Shown: positions 1 to 5,672 of the stretch, piece by piece
How the letters are laid out: each line of letters opens with the position of its first letter
Position numbering within the stretch: the first letter of the stretch is position 1
Source: Pseudoflavonifractor_A sp022772585
GTDB taxonomy: Bacteria; Bacillota; Clostridia; Oscillospirales; Oscillospiraceae
Reading direction: 5' to 3'
DNA length: 21,783 nt
Assembly (NCBI RefSeq): GCF_052065415.1
Contig: NZ_JBQHUB010000045.1
Coordinates: 1 to 21,783 of the forward strand
Translations under genes and position numbers: made by a program
The notes under the pieces: model-generated
What the model saw: the letters and a program-made list of their open reading frames with translations, nothing else
The model's database searches: none
What the model was told of the DNA's origin: nothing

Positions 1-47
1 AAAGGCTCTGATTTAGCCGGACTCCTTCACCGTGACGGTGGACTTGT

Positions 48-323
48 TTATCCGTGAAGATGGACCGGAAACTCCGTGCAAGTGGACTTTATAACCCGAA
101 ATTTACACTCAATGGGGGAAATAGCCAATTCGCTTCCCATTTTATATAAATCTTCATTAGAATCATACGCACGCCAATATAGGCTGATGTCATCGAGAGC
201 TGCGGAATACTTCGGATAATACATCAAAAACAAAACGGCTGCAATAGCCAGAAAACAAACCGCTATTATCAGCTTTGTTTTAGATCCTTTATTCGAGCTT
301 GAACAAATCACTTTCTCTTCCAT
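48..323 (-). CDS. Small single-pass membrane protein, unknown function
   Basis: This encodes 91 residues with a charged N-terminus (K/R-rich to residue 17) and one hydrophobic segment at about residues 18-36 (AVCFLAIAAVLFLMYY). A hydrophilic tail of about 55 residues follows, containing two cysteines. The start is ATG at 323; the AGGTGA ribosome binding site overlaps the TGA stop of the upstream gene, 7 bases away, so the two are probably translationally coupled. It is the third gene of a minus-strand operon starting at 794. The stop is TAA. No family was recognised. Confidence 0.6.
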   Translation of the reverse strand: MEEKVICSSSNKGSKTKLIIAVCFLAIAAVLFLMYYPKYSAALDDISLYWRAYDSNEDLYKMGSELAISPIECKFRVIKSTCTEFPVHLHG

Positions 324-330
324 TTCTTAT

Positions 331-513
331 TCACCTATCCTTTTGATTAAGTATATATCCCGCCGCGCTTACTGCGGCTTCGTATTCGCGCACATGGCGG
401 GAAACAGTACCGGGATTACGGTTTAATTTATCAGCAACGGCTTTGTATGTTCCGTATTTCTGGTACAGCTTCCACATGAGTTCTTTTTCTGCCTGTGATA
501 CATAAGCCGCCAT
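331..513 (-). CDS. Small helix-turn-helix protein
   Basis: This is a 60-residue protein with a helix-turn-helix pattern at about residues 7-42: a first helix (QAEKELMWKLYQKYG), a second beginning TYKAVADKL, and a recognition-like helix with NPGTVSRHVREYE. The pattern resembles the Hin/resolvase C-terminal or homeodomain-like HTH, so it may be a small DNA-binding regulator of the element. Its ATG shares one base with the TAA stop of the preceding gene (TAATG), indicating coupled translation. The stop is TGA. Likely targets are the palindromes in the control region at 822-1252, but that is inference. Confidence 0.65.
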   Translation of the reverse strand: MAAYVSQAEKELMWKLYQKYGTYKAVADKLNRNPGTVSRHVREYEAAVSAAGYILNQKDR

Positions 514-794
514 TACTTGTTACCCGCTTTGCTTGCTTCTGCCTCCAAAATCTTCTGTGCTTCTTCGGGGGTCATAGTTTTCTTACTGCGGGTTGTGGTC
601 TTTGCGTTGCTCTGGGTCAACAGGCGGTTGTCAGTATCTGCCATAGCTTTTTCATAGGAATGTCTGATACGGTCGAGTGCTTTTACAGGCTCTGCACCGT
701 ATTTCTGCAACTTTTCATTTTCCTCTGCGATCTTCTTGAAGAAGTTGTCGGGAATAATGATAATGTCTCTGTCGAGGTCGATAGTCACGCGCAT
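513..794 (-). CDS. Hypothetical protein, first gene of element minus operon
   Basis: This encodes 93 residues starting MRVTIDLDRDIIIIPDNFF, with a predicted beta-rich start, then a long charged helix (about residues 18-55) and a Lys/Thr-rich tail. An AGGAGG ribosome binding site sits 8 bases before the ATG at 794. It is the first gene of the minus operon and overlaps the next gene by one base. The stop is TAA. I do not recognise the family. The opening TIDLDRD strand superficially resembles ribbon-helix-helix proteins, but the rest does not follow that fold clearly. A role in plasmid or element maintenance is possible but unproven. Confidence 0.6.
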   Translation of the reverse strand: MRVTIDLDRDIIIIPDNFFKKIAEENEKLQKYGAEPVKALDRIRHSYEKAMADTDNRLLTQSNAKTTTRSKKTMTPEEAQKILEAEASKAGNK

Positions 795-821
795 TTGTAA
801 TTCCTCCTAAAAAAGAAAAAA

Positions 822-857
822 TGTACGAATTTGGCGAAATCGCCAATTCTTCGTACA
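822..857 (-). terminator. Leader hairpin with U-run just before the RBS of the minus operon
   Basis: The arms are TGTACGAATTTGGCGA (822-837) and its near-perfect complement (840-857). In the minus direction this is a stem of about 16 bp with a small bulge and a 2-base loop, followed by TTTTTTCTTTTTT and then AGGAGG. Read on the minus strand it has the form of an intrinsic terminator placed at about +1 of the transcript. It could act as an attenuator, or the palindrome could be an operator over the start site. Confidence 0.55.
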
Positions 858-861
858 ATCT

Positions 862-888
862 ATCATATATATATATATATTCTGTCAA
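862..888 (-). promoter_or_regulatory. Promoter of the minus operon with (AT)8 spacer
   Basis: On the minus strand there is a consensus -35 TTGACA (883-888) and a -10-like TATGAT (862-867). The spacer of 15 bases is made almost wholly of an alternating AT tract (865-880). One more AT unit would give the optimal 17-base spacing. Confidence 0.55.
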
Positions 889-892
889 GTAT

Positions 893-1032
893 TTTGCCGA
901 AATTTGCCGAAAATAATTATAATACAATGAAATAAATCAAAATTAAGTGAAATCAAGCTGTAATAGAAGTTATTTTATTGGAATTAGTCTTAATTCAATG
1001 AATTACGCTTGTATTTACTGAATTTCGGCAAA
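893..1032. repeat. Three copies of decamer TTTGCCGAAA around an AT-rich segment
   Basis: Two direct copies lie back to back at 893-902 and 903-912, one helical turn apart, and one inverted copy (TTTCGGCAAA) is at 1023-1032. The 110 bases between are very AT-rich. This is the form of operators or iteron-like sites for a DNA-binding protein, a partition site or an origin. The small HTH protein at 331-513 is an obvious candidate binder, by inference only. Confidence 0.5.
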
Positions 1033-1049
1033 TTTCATTGGAACGGTGA

Positions 1050-1165
1050 CGGTGAAAACAAAAATCCACTTCGCAGGAGTTCTGCCCACACAATTCCGCC
1101 GCCACGCCCCGCGTTTTTCGTTTTCCCGAAATGGGTGCGCCCCCTTTTGTGCTATTTACAAGCTG
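1050..1165 (+). other. Candidate origin of transfer (IncQ/MOBQ-like nick region)
   Basis: Within this GC-richer island in AT-rich DNA, GGGTGCGCCCCC (1133-1144) resembles the IncQ/pIP501-type nick region core GTGCGCCC. It is preceded by a short inverted repeat TTTCG-TTTTCC-CGAAA, as in that oriT class where an inverted repeat lies just 5' of the nick site. No relaxase gene is in the window, so the relaxase would be elsewhere in the element or supplied in trans. The match is by eye only. Confidence 0.35.
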
Positions 1166-1184
1166 ACTATCATAATGCCCTATT

Positions 1185-1212
1185 TTGATTTTTATTAAAA
1201 ATTTGTTATAAT
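1185..1212 (+). promoter_or_regulatory. Promoter of the plus-strand element operon
   Basis: A -35 TTGATT (1185-1190) is followed after 16 bases by a perfect -10 TATAAT (1207-1212), 67 bases before the ATG at 1279. An inverted repeat covers the expected start site. Confidence 0.6.
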
Positions 1213-1213
1213 A

Positions 1214-1252
1214 TTTATATAAAACAAAGTAAATAATGATGTTTTATATAAA
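1214..1252 (+). promoter_or_regulatory. 13-bp perfect inverted repeat, probable operator or 5'-UTR hairpin
   Basis: TTTATATAAAACA (1214-1226) and its exact reverse complement (1240-1252) are separated by 13 bases, directly after the -10 box. The position fits a repressor operator for the amber-containing operon. The AT-rich stem without a T-run argues against a terminator. Confidence 0.5.
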
Positions 1253-1278
1253 TTCTTATACATTTTGGAGGATATCCC

Positions 1279-1461
1279 ATGAGTAAGAGTATCACGATTG
1301 ATACCGTTTGGTATGAAATCATTTCTGACTATGCAGCAAGCCATTACATGACAAAGAAAGATACATTGACCATGCTACTTGATATTTCCATAGGCAGAAA
1401 AAACACTTTCAATGATTGGTATTACGACTATTGTAAAGGAGAACAGAAAAATGAAAACTAA
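1279..1461 (+). CDS. Small hypothetical protein, first gene of plus operon
   Basis: This encodes 60 residues (MSKSITIDTVWYEIISDYAA...). The middle is helical, with an acidic, aromatic-rich C-terminal part (DWYYDYC). GGAGG precedes the ATG by 8 bases (TTGGAGGATATCCCATG). The stop is TAA and overlaps the next start by 11 bases. The opening resembles the start of small ribbon-helix-helix-like mobilization or regulatory proteins, but I do not recognise a family. It is the only gene of the plus operon without an internal TAG. Confidence 0.6.
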   Translation: MSKSITIDTVWYEIISDYAASHYMTKKDTLTMLLDISIGRKNTFNDWYYDYCKGEQKNEN

Positions 1462-1696
1462 CAAAAACGATGACTTTTTTAATTACTTTATTCGTGGATT
1501 GGACAGCAAAGCGCAAGCCCAACTAAACTTGATGTATACCCATTACCGCATGATGGAAGAACTCAACCACCGCCGCGAAATGGAAGAAATGGAGTAGCGC
1601 ATTACTGAAAATGTAATGAAAAGCATCAGCATCCGCATTGAAGATGAAGCAATCAAGCAACTGCGCGATATGCTAAACAATCTCGGAAATAATTAA
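1451..1696 (+). CDS. Small helical protein read through one in-frame TAG (codon 49)
   Basis: The ATG at 1451 has AAAGGAG upstream and overlaps the previous gene by 11 bases. The frame runs 48 codons to TAG (1595-1597), then continues open for 32 more sense codons to TAA at 1694-1696. The joined product would be 81 residues. The part before the TAG ends in a charged helix (ELNHRREMEEME), and the part after it starts RITENVMKSISIRIED, continuing the same charged helical character. The gap to the next start is normal only if the gene ends at 1696. No family was recognised. If TAG is a true stop the product is 48 residues, with a conspicuous in-frame tail left untranslated. Confidence 0.55.
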
Positions 1697-1746
1697 TTCA
1701 GCGGGGGGACGCAAGTCCCCCATTCCAAAAGAAAGGATTATCGGTT

Positions 1747-2202
1747 ATGCCGAACACAGTACCAAATCAACGGATTATTGCCATTCACAGAGAACGCGCC
1801 GCGCGTGACCTCGGCGCACACGCGCTCATGCTCTATTTATACTTTGCGTCCAACGCCAACGGCTTCACACTTGCTCTATCCCCCGCCGCCATACGTTAGG
1901 CTGTTGGTATGCCGCCCTCCACTTATCGTGACCAGTTTGTAAAGCTGATTGATAAAGGCTATCTTGTGCAGCGTAAAAACAGCAATACTTTTGATTTCTA
2001 TGAAACCCCACAGCGCGACACGCACACAAAAAAGAATGATACGCCGGACGGCCTTGATTTTACGGCAGACGTTCAAGATGTACCGCAAACCGTAAATGAT
2101 GAAGCGGCAGAGGATATAGAAATAAATATAAATAATACAGATAATATAAATAGTGGGCTGTTGGAGAAACAAGTTTCTCCAACGCCGCAGTTCAAATTTT
2201 AA
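1747..2202 (+). CDS. Winged-helix DNA-binding protein with in-frame TAG (codon 51)
   Basis: The ATG at 1747 is preceded by AAAGGA 9 bases away. The frame is 152 codons with TAG at codon 51 (1897-1899) and TAA at the end. The TAG falls inside the DNA-binding domain: the residues before it (about 20-50, ALMLYLYFASNANGFTLALS) and after it (MPPSTYRDQFVKLIDKGYL) make up one winged-helix unit of the kind seen in plasmid and ICE replication or helix-turn-helix proteins of Firmicutes. The C-terminal third is acidic and low-complexity (EDIEININNTDNINS). An internal ATG at 1909 could give a 97-residue product, but it lacks a good ribosome binding site and half of the domain. The next gene's AAGGAGG directly follows this stop. 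Confidence 0.6.
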
Positions 2203-2215
2203 GGAGGACAAGCAT

Positions 2216-2401
2216 TTGACCATAGATGAAATGATTGACGCATTGGAAAGTGTTCTGGGGGCGTTATATCAGCAATAGGACTATACACGCTTTCCGGAAA
2301 TCTTGACGGCAGCGAAGAATATCGCCGGGGCATTGAGCTATGATTTTGCGGCAGTCATGCCGGACTATCCAGATATTCCTTTTGGAGAGTTTGAGTTTTG
2401 A
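2216..2401 (+). CDS. Small acidic protein with in-frame TAG (codon 21)
   Basis: A strong AAGGAGG (2201-2207) lies 8 bases before a TTG start at 2216. The ATG at 2231 is an alternative start. The frame is 62 codons with TAG at codon 21 (2276-2278) and a TGA stop that overlaps the next TTG start by four bases (TTGA, 2398-2401). The context before the TAG is ALYQQ and after it DYTRFPEILTAAKN. The short protein is acidic and ends PFGEFEF. No family was recognised. The coupling to the following start only works if ribosomes pass the TAG. That supports the joined frame, although the next gene could also be initiated independently. Confidence 0.5.
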
Positions 2402-2823
2402 AAAAGCGAAGCTATGAAGAAAATGTCTATCAATGGCTCAAAAGAAAAGGGCTTGCCGCCAAATACGACCATGCGGGAATTTACTGCATCAAGATCGACG
2501 ATACCATTGTTTACATCGGCAAGAGTATGAATATGCTGAAACGCGTGGCGCAGCATTACGCAGCCATTAAAGGCCAAAAAGAGCGGAAATACCGCATCTT
2601 GGCAGAAGCATAGCGCAAAGGCCATTCCATCAATTTTGATGTGCTTTATGATGCAAAGGCGCGGAATTATTCTGACATCCAAGAGGAAATCGGACAGAAA
2701 GAGGGCGAGTACATACGGACGTACAAACCCATTCTGAACACACAGATACCCACGGCGGCAGACTGGCGGAAATTTGATGTGCATACCCTTGACGCAAGGG
2801 AAATACTAAACGACATACTATGA
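2398..2823 (+). CDS. GIY-YIG family endonuclease-like protein with in-frame TAG (codon 72)
   Basis: The start is TTG at 2398, coupled to the previous gene through a TTGA overlap. The frame has 142 codons with TAG at codon 72 (2611-2613) and TGA at the end. The GIY motif is at residues 27-29 and the YIG motif at 39-41, followed by the expected Arg (R49). The catalytic-type Glu (E104 in GEYIRTYKPILNTQ) and the conserved P-x-LN segment lie after the TAG. A complete nuclease fold therefore needs read-through. The 72-residue upstream piece alone would be inactive. The GIY-YIG fold is found in homing, restriction and repair nucleases; its job in this element is unknown. It is followed at once by a strong terminator. 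Confidence 0.7.
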
Positions 2824-2826
2824 CAG

Positions 2827-2861
2827 GAGCGGGAGGCGCAATACCTCCCGCTCTTTTGTTT
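2827..2861 (+). terminator. Rho-independent terminator of plus operon
   Basis: A 10-bp perfect stem, GAGCGGGAGG (2827-2836) with CCTCCCGCTC (2844-2853), has a 7-base loop and a TTTTGTTTT run. It lies 4 bases after the TGA of the GIY-YIG gene, supporting 2823 as the true end of that gene. The 133 bases from here to the integrase stop show no supported feature. Confidence 0.85.
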
Positions 2862-2994
2862 TCTTGGCTTCTGGACGGCGTTTCCCGCTCGTTTACTGCG
2901 TCCGGGGTATCTGTGTTCCCCTCCGTGAGATAAATACCGTCAGCGCCGTTTGCGGCTCGTCCTGCACTGTGTTCTCCCGCCGCGCGTATAAAAA

Positions 2995-3888
2995 TCACAT
3001 GGACAGCAAAACGCTTCTCTGCTTTGAAATATTGATAACTTCCTCGTCCCGTAGGCTGTTCAAATAGGTCTGCGTAATTTGAATGTTTTCATGCCCCAAC
3101 AGGCGGGAAATGGTATAGAGGTCTGTCCCCATTTTGATATGCTGCTGGGCGTAGAAATGGCGGCAGGTATGGGGCGAAACGCGGATGCCCTCTATTCCCG
3201 CTCCGTGGCGTTTTACAATGTGTTCAACCGCACTATTGGTCAGCTGCTTGCCGTGGTTGGAAAGAAAATAGTAATCATCCGTATTCTTCAAGGCAAAATA
3301 GTTCTCCGCCGCCGCGTCATACTTCATTAGGGCTTTCCGCAGAATGGGCGTAATCGGCACGACACGCTGTTTGTGGTTTTTGCCGTTGATGATGATAAAG
3401 TCCTCATGTATGTCCTGCTTCTGGATGCAGCACAGTTCCCAACACCGAATACCAGTTTCAAATAATGCAGTCAGCACCGCCGCGTCCCGGATTTGCAGAA
3501 AATCACAGCCTTTGCAAGACTGCATCATCCGCCGCACATCAGACGGTTGGAACGCCATGACAACGGCTTTGTCCTGCTTGCACCACTTAAAGTTTTTCTT
3601 TGTGTTAAAGCCTCCGTAGCCCTCATCATAGCAGTATTGAATGAACGCCTTTGCCACTTTGAGAAGCCCGTTAATGTAACTGCCTTTTCTGCCCTTGGAG
3701 CTCATGTAGATGGAGAATTGCCGCACCACGGACAGGGATAAATCTTCAACCTCTGTTATTCCCGCTTCTTCCTCACAAAAGCGCAAAAAGAGATTGAGAT
3801 TATTCCGATAACTCCGAATTGTTTTCGGAGTAAACTTCCTAACCTCAATCTCTACGAAATACTCTCGTTTTGCAGCGCTGATTTTCAT
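2995..3888 (-). CDS. Tyrosine recombinase/integrase of the element
   Basis: This 297-residue site-specific recombinase probably integrates and excises the element. It has an N-terminal SAM-like core-binding domain (about residues 5-95) and a C-terminal catalytic domain. The catalytic set is visible: R148 (ETGIRCWEL), a Lys in GKNHKQR (170-173), H240 and R243 (HTCRH), H266 (LLGHENI) and the nucleophile Y275 (TQTYLNS). I chose the ATG at 3888 because AAAGGAGG sits properly before it; the upstream ATG at 3915 has none. The stop is TGA. No internal TAG is present. It lies convergent to the plus operon and next to the element boundary at yebC, typical for an integrase. Its length matches the XerC/D-like class. 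Confidence 0.9.
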   Translation of the reverse strand: MKISAAKREYFVEIEVRKFTPKTIRSYRNNLNLFLRFCEEEAGITEVEDLSLSVVRQFSIYMSSKGRKGSYINGLLKVAKAFIQYCYDEGYGGFNTKKNFKWCKQDKAVVMAFQPSDVRRMMQSCKGCDFLQIRDAAVLTALFETGIRCWELCCIQKQDIHEDFIIINGKNHKQRVVPITPILRKALMKYDAAAENYFALKNTDDYYFLSNHGKQLTNSAVEHIVKRHGAGIEGIRVSPHTCRHFYAQQHIKMGTDLYTISRLLGHENIQITQTYLNSLRDEEVINISKQRSVLLSM

Positions 3889-3905
3889 GCTTTTTCCTCC
3901 TTTTG

Positions 3906-3960
3906 TATGTCGCAATCAAAGGAAAAGCGTATGTCACAACGGATTTGATGTATGTCGCAA
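3906..3960. repeat. Three direct repeats TATGTCRCAA upstream of the integrase
   Basis: Copies are at 3906-3915, 3930-3939 and 3951-3960, spaced 24 and 21 bases (about two helical turns). Overlapping them is a perfect 10-bp inverted repeat CAACGGATTT (3937-3946) / AAATCCGTTG (3981-3990). This looks like arm-type integrase sites and/or regulatory sites of the integrase promoter near the attachment end. Confidence 0.55.
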
Positions 3961-4032
3961 CACATTCCGAAAATGTTCTAAAATCCGTTGTTTTTATCGA
4001 AAATCAACTTGTTTTCAAATGGAATAATGCAA

Positions 4033-4761
4033 TTACTCCTGCTCCCAGTTATGGTAGACGTTCTGTACGTCATCGTTCTCCTCCAGCAGGTCGATGAGCT
4101 TCTCCATATTCTTGATGTCGCCCTCGTCGGTGAGCTGGACATAATTCTGAGGCACCATCTGTACAGAGGCCTCCAGGAAAGAATAGCCCTTCTCCTCCAG
4201 CTTGGCCAACACCTCACCGAAAGCGTCGGGATCGGTATAGACTTCGAACACATCGTCCTCAGCCTGCATATCGTCAGCACCGCAGTCCAGCGCATCCATC
4301 ATCATAGTATCCTCGTCCAGATCTTCACCGTCGATGACGATGACGCCTTTCCGGTCAAAGGACCAGGACACGCATCCGGTAGCGCCCAGGCCCTTGCCGT
4401 ACTTGTCCAGCAGGTGACGGACCTCAGGGGCGGTGCGCTGGCGGTTGTCGGTCAGAGCCTCCACGATAACGGCCACGCCGTTGGGGCCGTAGCCCTCGTA
4501 GACCACATTCTCAAAGCTGTCCGTGCTGCCGGCGCCCAGGGCCCGGTCAATGGTACGCTTGATGTTGTCGTTGGGCATATTGGCGGCCTTGGCCTTGGCA
4601 ATGACAGTGGCCAGGCGGGAGTTGTTGGCGGGGTCGCCGCTGCCGCCCTGCTTAACCGCCACGATCATCTCACGGGCGATCTTGGTAAAGATCTGAGAGC
4701 GCTTGGCGTCGGCCGCGCCTTTGGTTTTCTGAATATTGTGCCACTTGGAGTGTCCGGACAT
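4033..4761 (-). CDS. yebC: YebC/PmpR family (TACO1-like) protein
   Basis: This 242-residue protein has the usual length of the family. The diagnostic N-terminus MSGHSKWHNIQKTKGAADAK is present, followed by IFTKIAREM and the central MPNDNIKRTIDRALG. Family members bind the ribosome or DNA; YebC proteins have been linked to relief of stalling at proline-rich motifs and to transcriptional regulation. The start is ATG at 4761 with GAAGGG upstream. The stop at 4033 is almost directly against the foreign element, which appears inserted at the 3' end without changing the last codons. No terminator of its own is visible, so transcription may run towards the integrase, which reads the same way. Confidence 0.95.
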   Translation of the reverse strand: MSGHSKWHNIQKTKGAADAKRSQIFTKIAREMIVAVKQGGSGDPANNSRLATVIAKAKAANMPNDNIKRTIDRALGAGSTDSFENVVYEGYGPNGVAVIVEALTDNRQRTAPEVRHLLDKYGKGLGATGCVSWSFDRKGVIVIDGEDLDEDTMMMDALDCGADDMQAEDDVFEVYTDPDAFGEVLAKLEEKGYSFLEASVQMVPQNYVQLTDEGDIKNMEKLIDLLEENDDVQNVYHNWEQE

Positions 4762-4830
4762 ACTATCGTTCCCTTCTCAAGATTCTATGGCTCCGCCCCC
4801 GGGGGCGATACGTAAAAAATCAACTTAAAT

Positions 4831-4859
4831 AGTTTAGCACAGGGAATATGGCTTTGCAA
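4831..4859 (-). promoter_or_regulatory. Promoter of yebC
   Basis: On the minus strand, TTGCAA (4854-4859) and TAAACT (4831-4836) are separated by 17 bases. The leader between it and the gene contains a 14-bp perfect palindrome CGCCCCCGGGGGCG (4794-4807). Confidence 0.5.
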
Positions 4860-4874
4860 CCCCTAAAACGCCAT

Positions 4875-5672
4875 TTACAGATAGGAAAAGACCTCTTTGT
4901 GCTCTTTTGTCTGCACGATCTCCAGCCCCGGGAAGCCGCTGCGCAGCCACTTCTCCAGCACAGGGCAGACCACGTTCTCCGTGGGGTAGTGTCCGGCGTC
5001 GATCAGGTTCACGCCCATTGCCTTGGCATCCAGGAACACGTTATACTTCACATCCGAGGTCACAAAGGTATCGCAGCCCATTTGGAAAGCGTCGGCCAGC
5101 ATATCGCCGCAGGCGCCGCCGCCCACGGCCACCCGGCGCACCGGCCGGCGGGCATCCATATAGCGCAGGCCGTTGGCGCCCAAGGCCTCCTTCACATACC
5201 GGGCAAAGGCGGGCAGATACTCGGCGATCCCCTCCCGCATGCCCACGCGGCCGATGCCGTAGGGCCGGCCGATGGAATCGGTCCCTGCCTGGCAGAGCTG
5301 CTCGACCTGCGTCAGGCCCAGCCGCTGGGCCAGAGCATCGTTCACGCCGCCGGCCACCGCGTCCAGATTGGTGTGGGCACAGACGGCGGCGATCTTACGC
5401 TCCGTGAGCGCCAGCAGCACCCGGCCCACGGGGTCAGCGTCGGTGATACTGCGGGCAGGATGGAAGATCACCGGGTGGTGGGACACAATGAGCTCGGCGC
5501 CCAGCGCCGCCGCCTCCTCTACCACCTCCTCGGTGATGTCCAGGGCAATGAGCACCCGGCTGACCGGGCGCTCACCCCGGCCCACCAGAAATCCGGCGTT
5601 GTCAAAGTCCATCTGCATGGAAAAGGGGGCCACTCCGTCCAGATAGCGGATGATATCATTGACTGTGGTCAT
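4875..5672 (-). CDS. Nif3-like dinuclear metal center protein (DUF34)
   Basis: This 265-residue protein is the short form of the family, lacking the PII-like insert of roughly 370-residue members. Metal ligands are visible: the HHP of VSHHPVIFHP (65-67), D104 in HTNLD, and the C-terminal GHYPTE motif. These bind two metals in the toroidal hexamer; the true substrate is unsettled, although some members are annotated as GTP cyclohydrolase I type 2 homologs. Its ATG overlaps the trmK stop by four bases (ATGA). The trmK-nif3 pair is commonly co-transcribed in Firmicutes. Confidence 0.93.
   Translation of the reverse strand: MTTVNDIIRYLDGVAPFSMQMDFDNAGFLVGRGERPVSRVLIALDITEEVVEEAAALGAELIVSHHPVIFHPARSITDADPVGRVLLALTERKIAAVCAHTNLDAVAGGVNDALAQRLGLTQVEQLCQAGTDSIGRPYGIGRVGMREGIAEYLPAFARYVKEALGANGLRYMDARRPVRRVAVGGGACGDMLADAFQMGCDTFVTSDVKYNVFLDAKAMGVNLIDAGHYPTENVVCPVLEKWLRSGFPGLEIVQTKEHKEVFSYL

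Larger units (their letters stand above)
795..1278. other. Intergenic control region between divergent operons
   Basis: This 484-base gap contains no convincing gene. It holds, in order, the leader hairpin and promoter of the minus operon, the TTTGCCGAAA repeats, a possible oriT, and the promoter plus a 13-bp inverted repeat in front of the plus operon. No tRNA fold was found in it. Confidence 0.6.
1..4030. mobile_element. Integrative/mobilizable element, partial (right end with integrase)
   Basis: This stretch is poorer in GC than the rest of the window and holds short, unusual ORFs and a phage-type tyrosine integrase, with no housekeeping gene. The abrupt change to GC-rich host genes occurs at the 3' end of yebC (stop at 4033), so the element end probably lies between the integrase arm-type repeats (3906-3960) and about 4032. 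The other end is outside the window. Gene order is a minus operon, a control region with a possible oriT, a plus operon, then the integrase. No relaxase, coupling protein or type IV secretion gene is visible, so it could be the end of a larger ICE, a mobilizable island or a remnant. The boundary is inferred; no att duplication can be seen from one end only. Confidence 0.7.

Noticed and set aside
1..47. Possible further minus-strand gene at the left edge
   Set aside because: Short open frames exist but no start, motif or ribosome binding site can be tied to them within 47 bases.
893..912. CRISPR array
   Set aside because: Only short tandem decamers; no spacer-repeat periodicity.
795..1278. 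Suppressor tRNA in the control region
   Set aside because: I looked for a cloverleaf and a CUA anticodon loop with TTC-rich T-arm and saw none.
1598..1696. Separate small gene after the first TAG
   Set aside because: No ribosome binding site before the only internal ATG (1616); it is the same frame as the preceding gene and continues its helical character.
1595..2613. TAG as pyrrolysine codon
   Set aside because: The genes are not methylamine methyltransferases and no pyl genes are visible; a general amber suppressor fits better, though it is not excluded.
4794..4807. GC palindrome CGCCCCCGGGGGCG in the yebC leader
   Set aside because: No loop and no T-run, so not a terminator; no evidence for a regulator.
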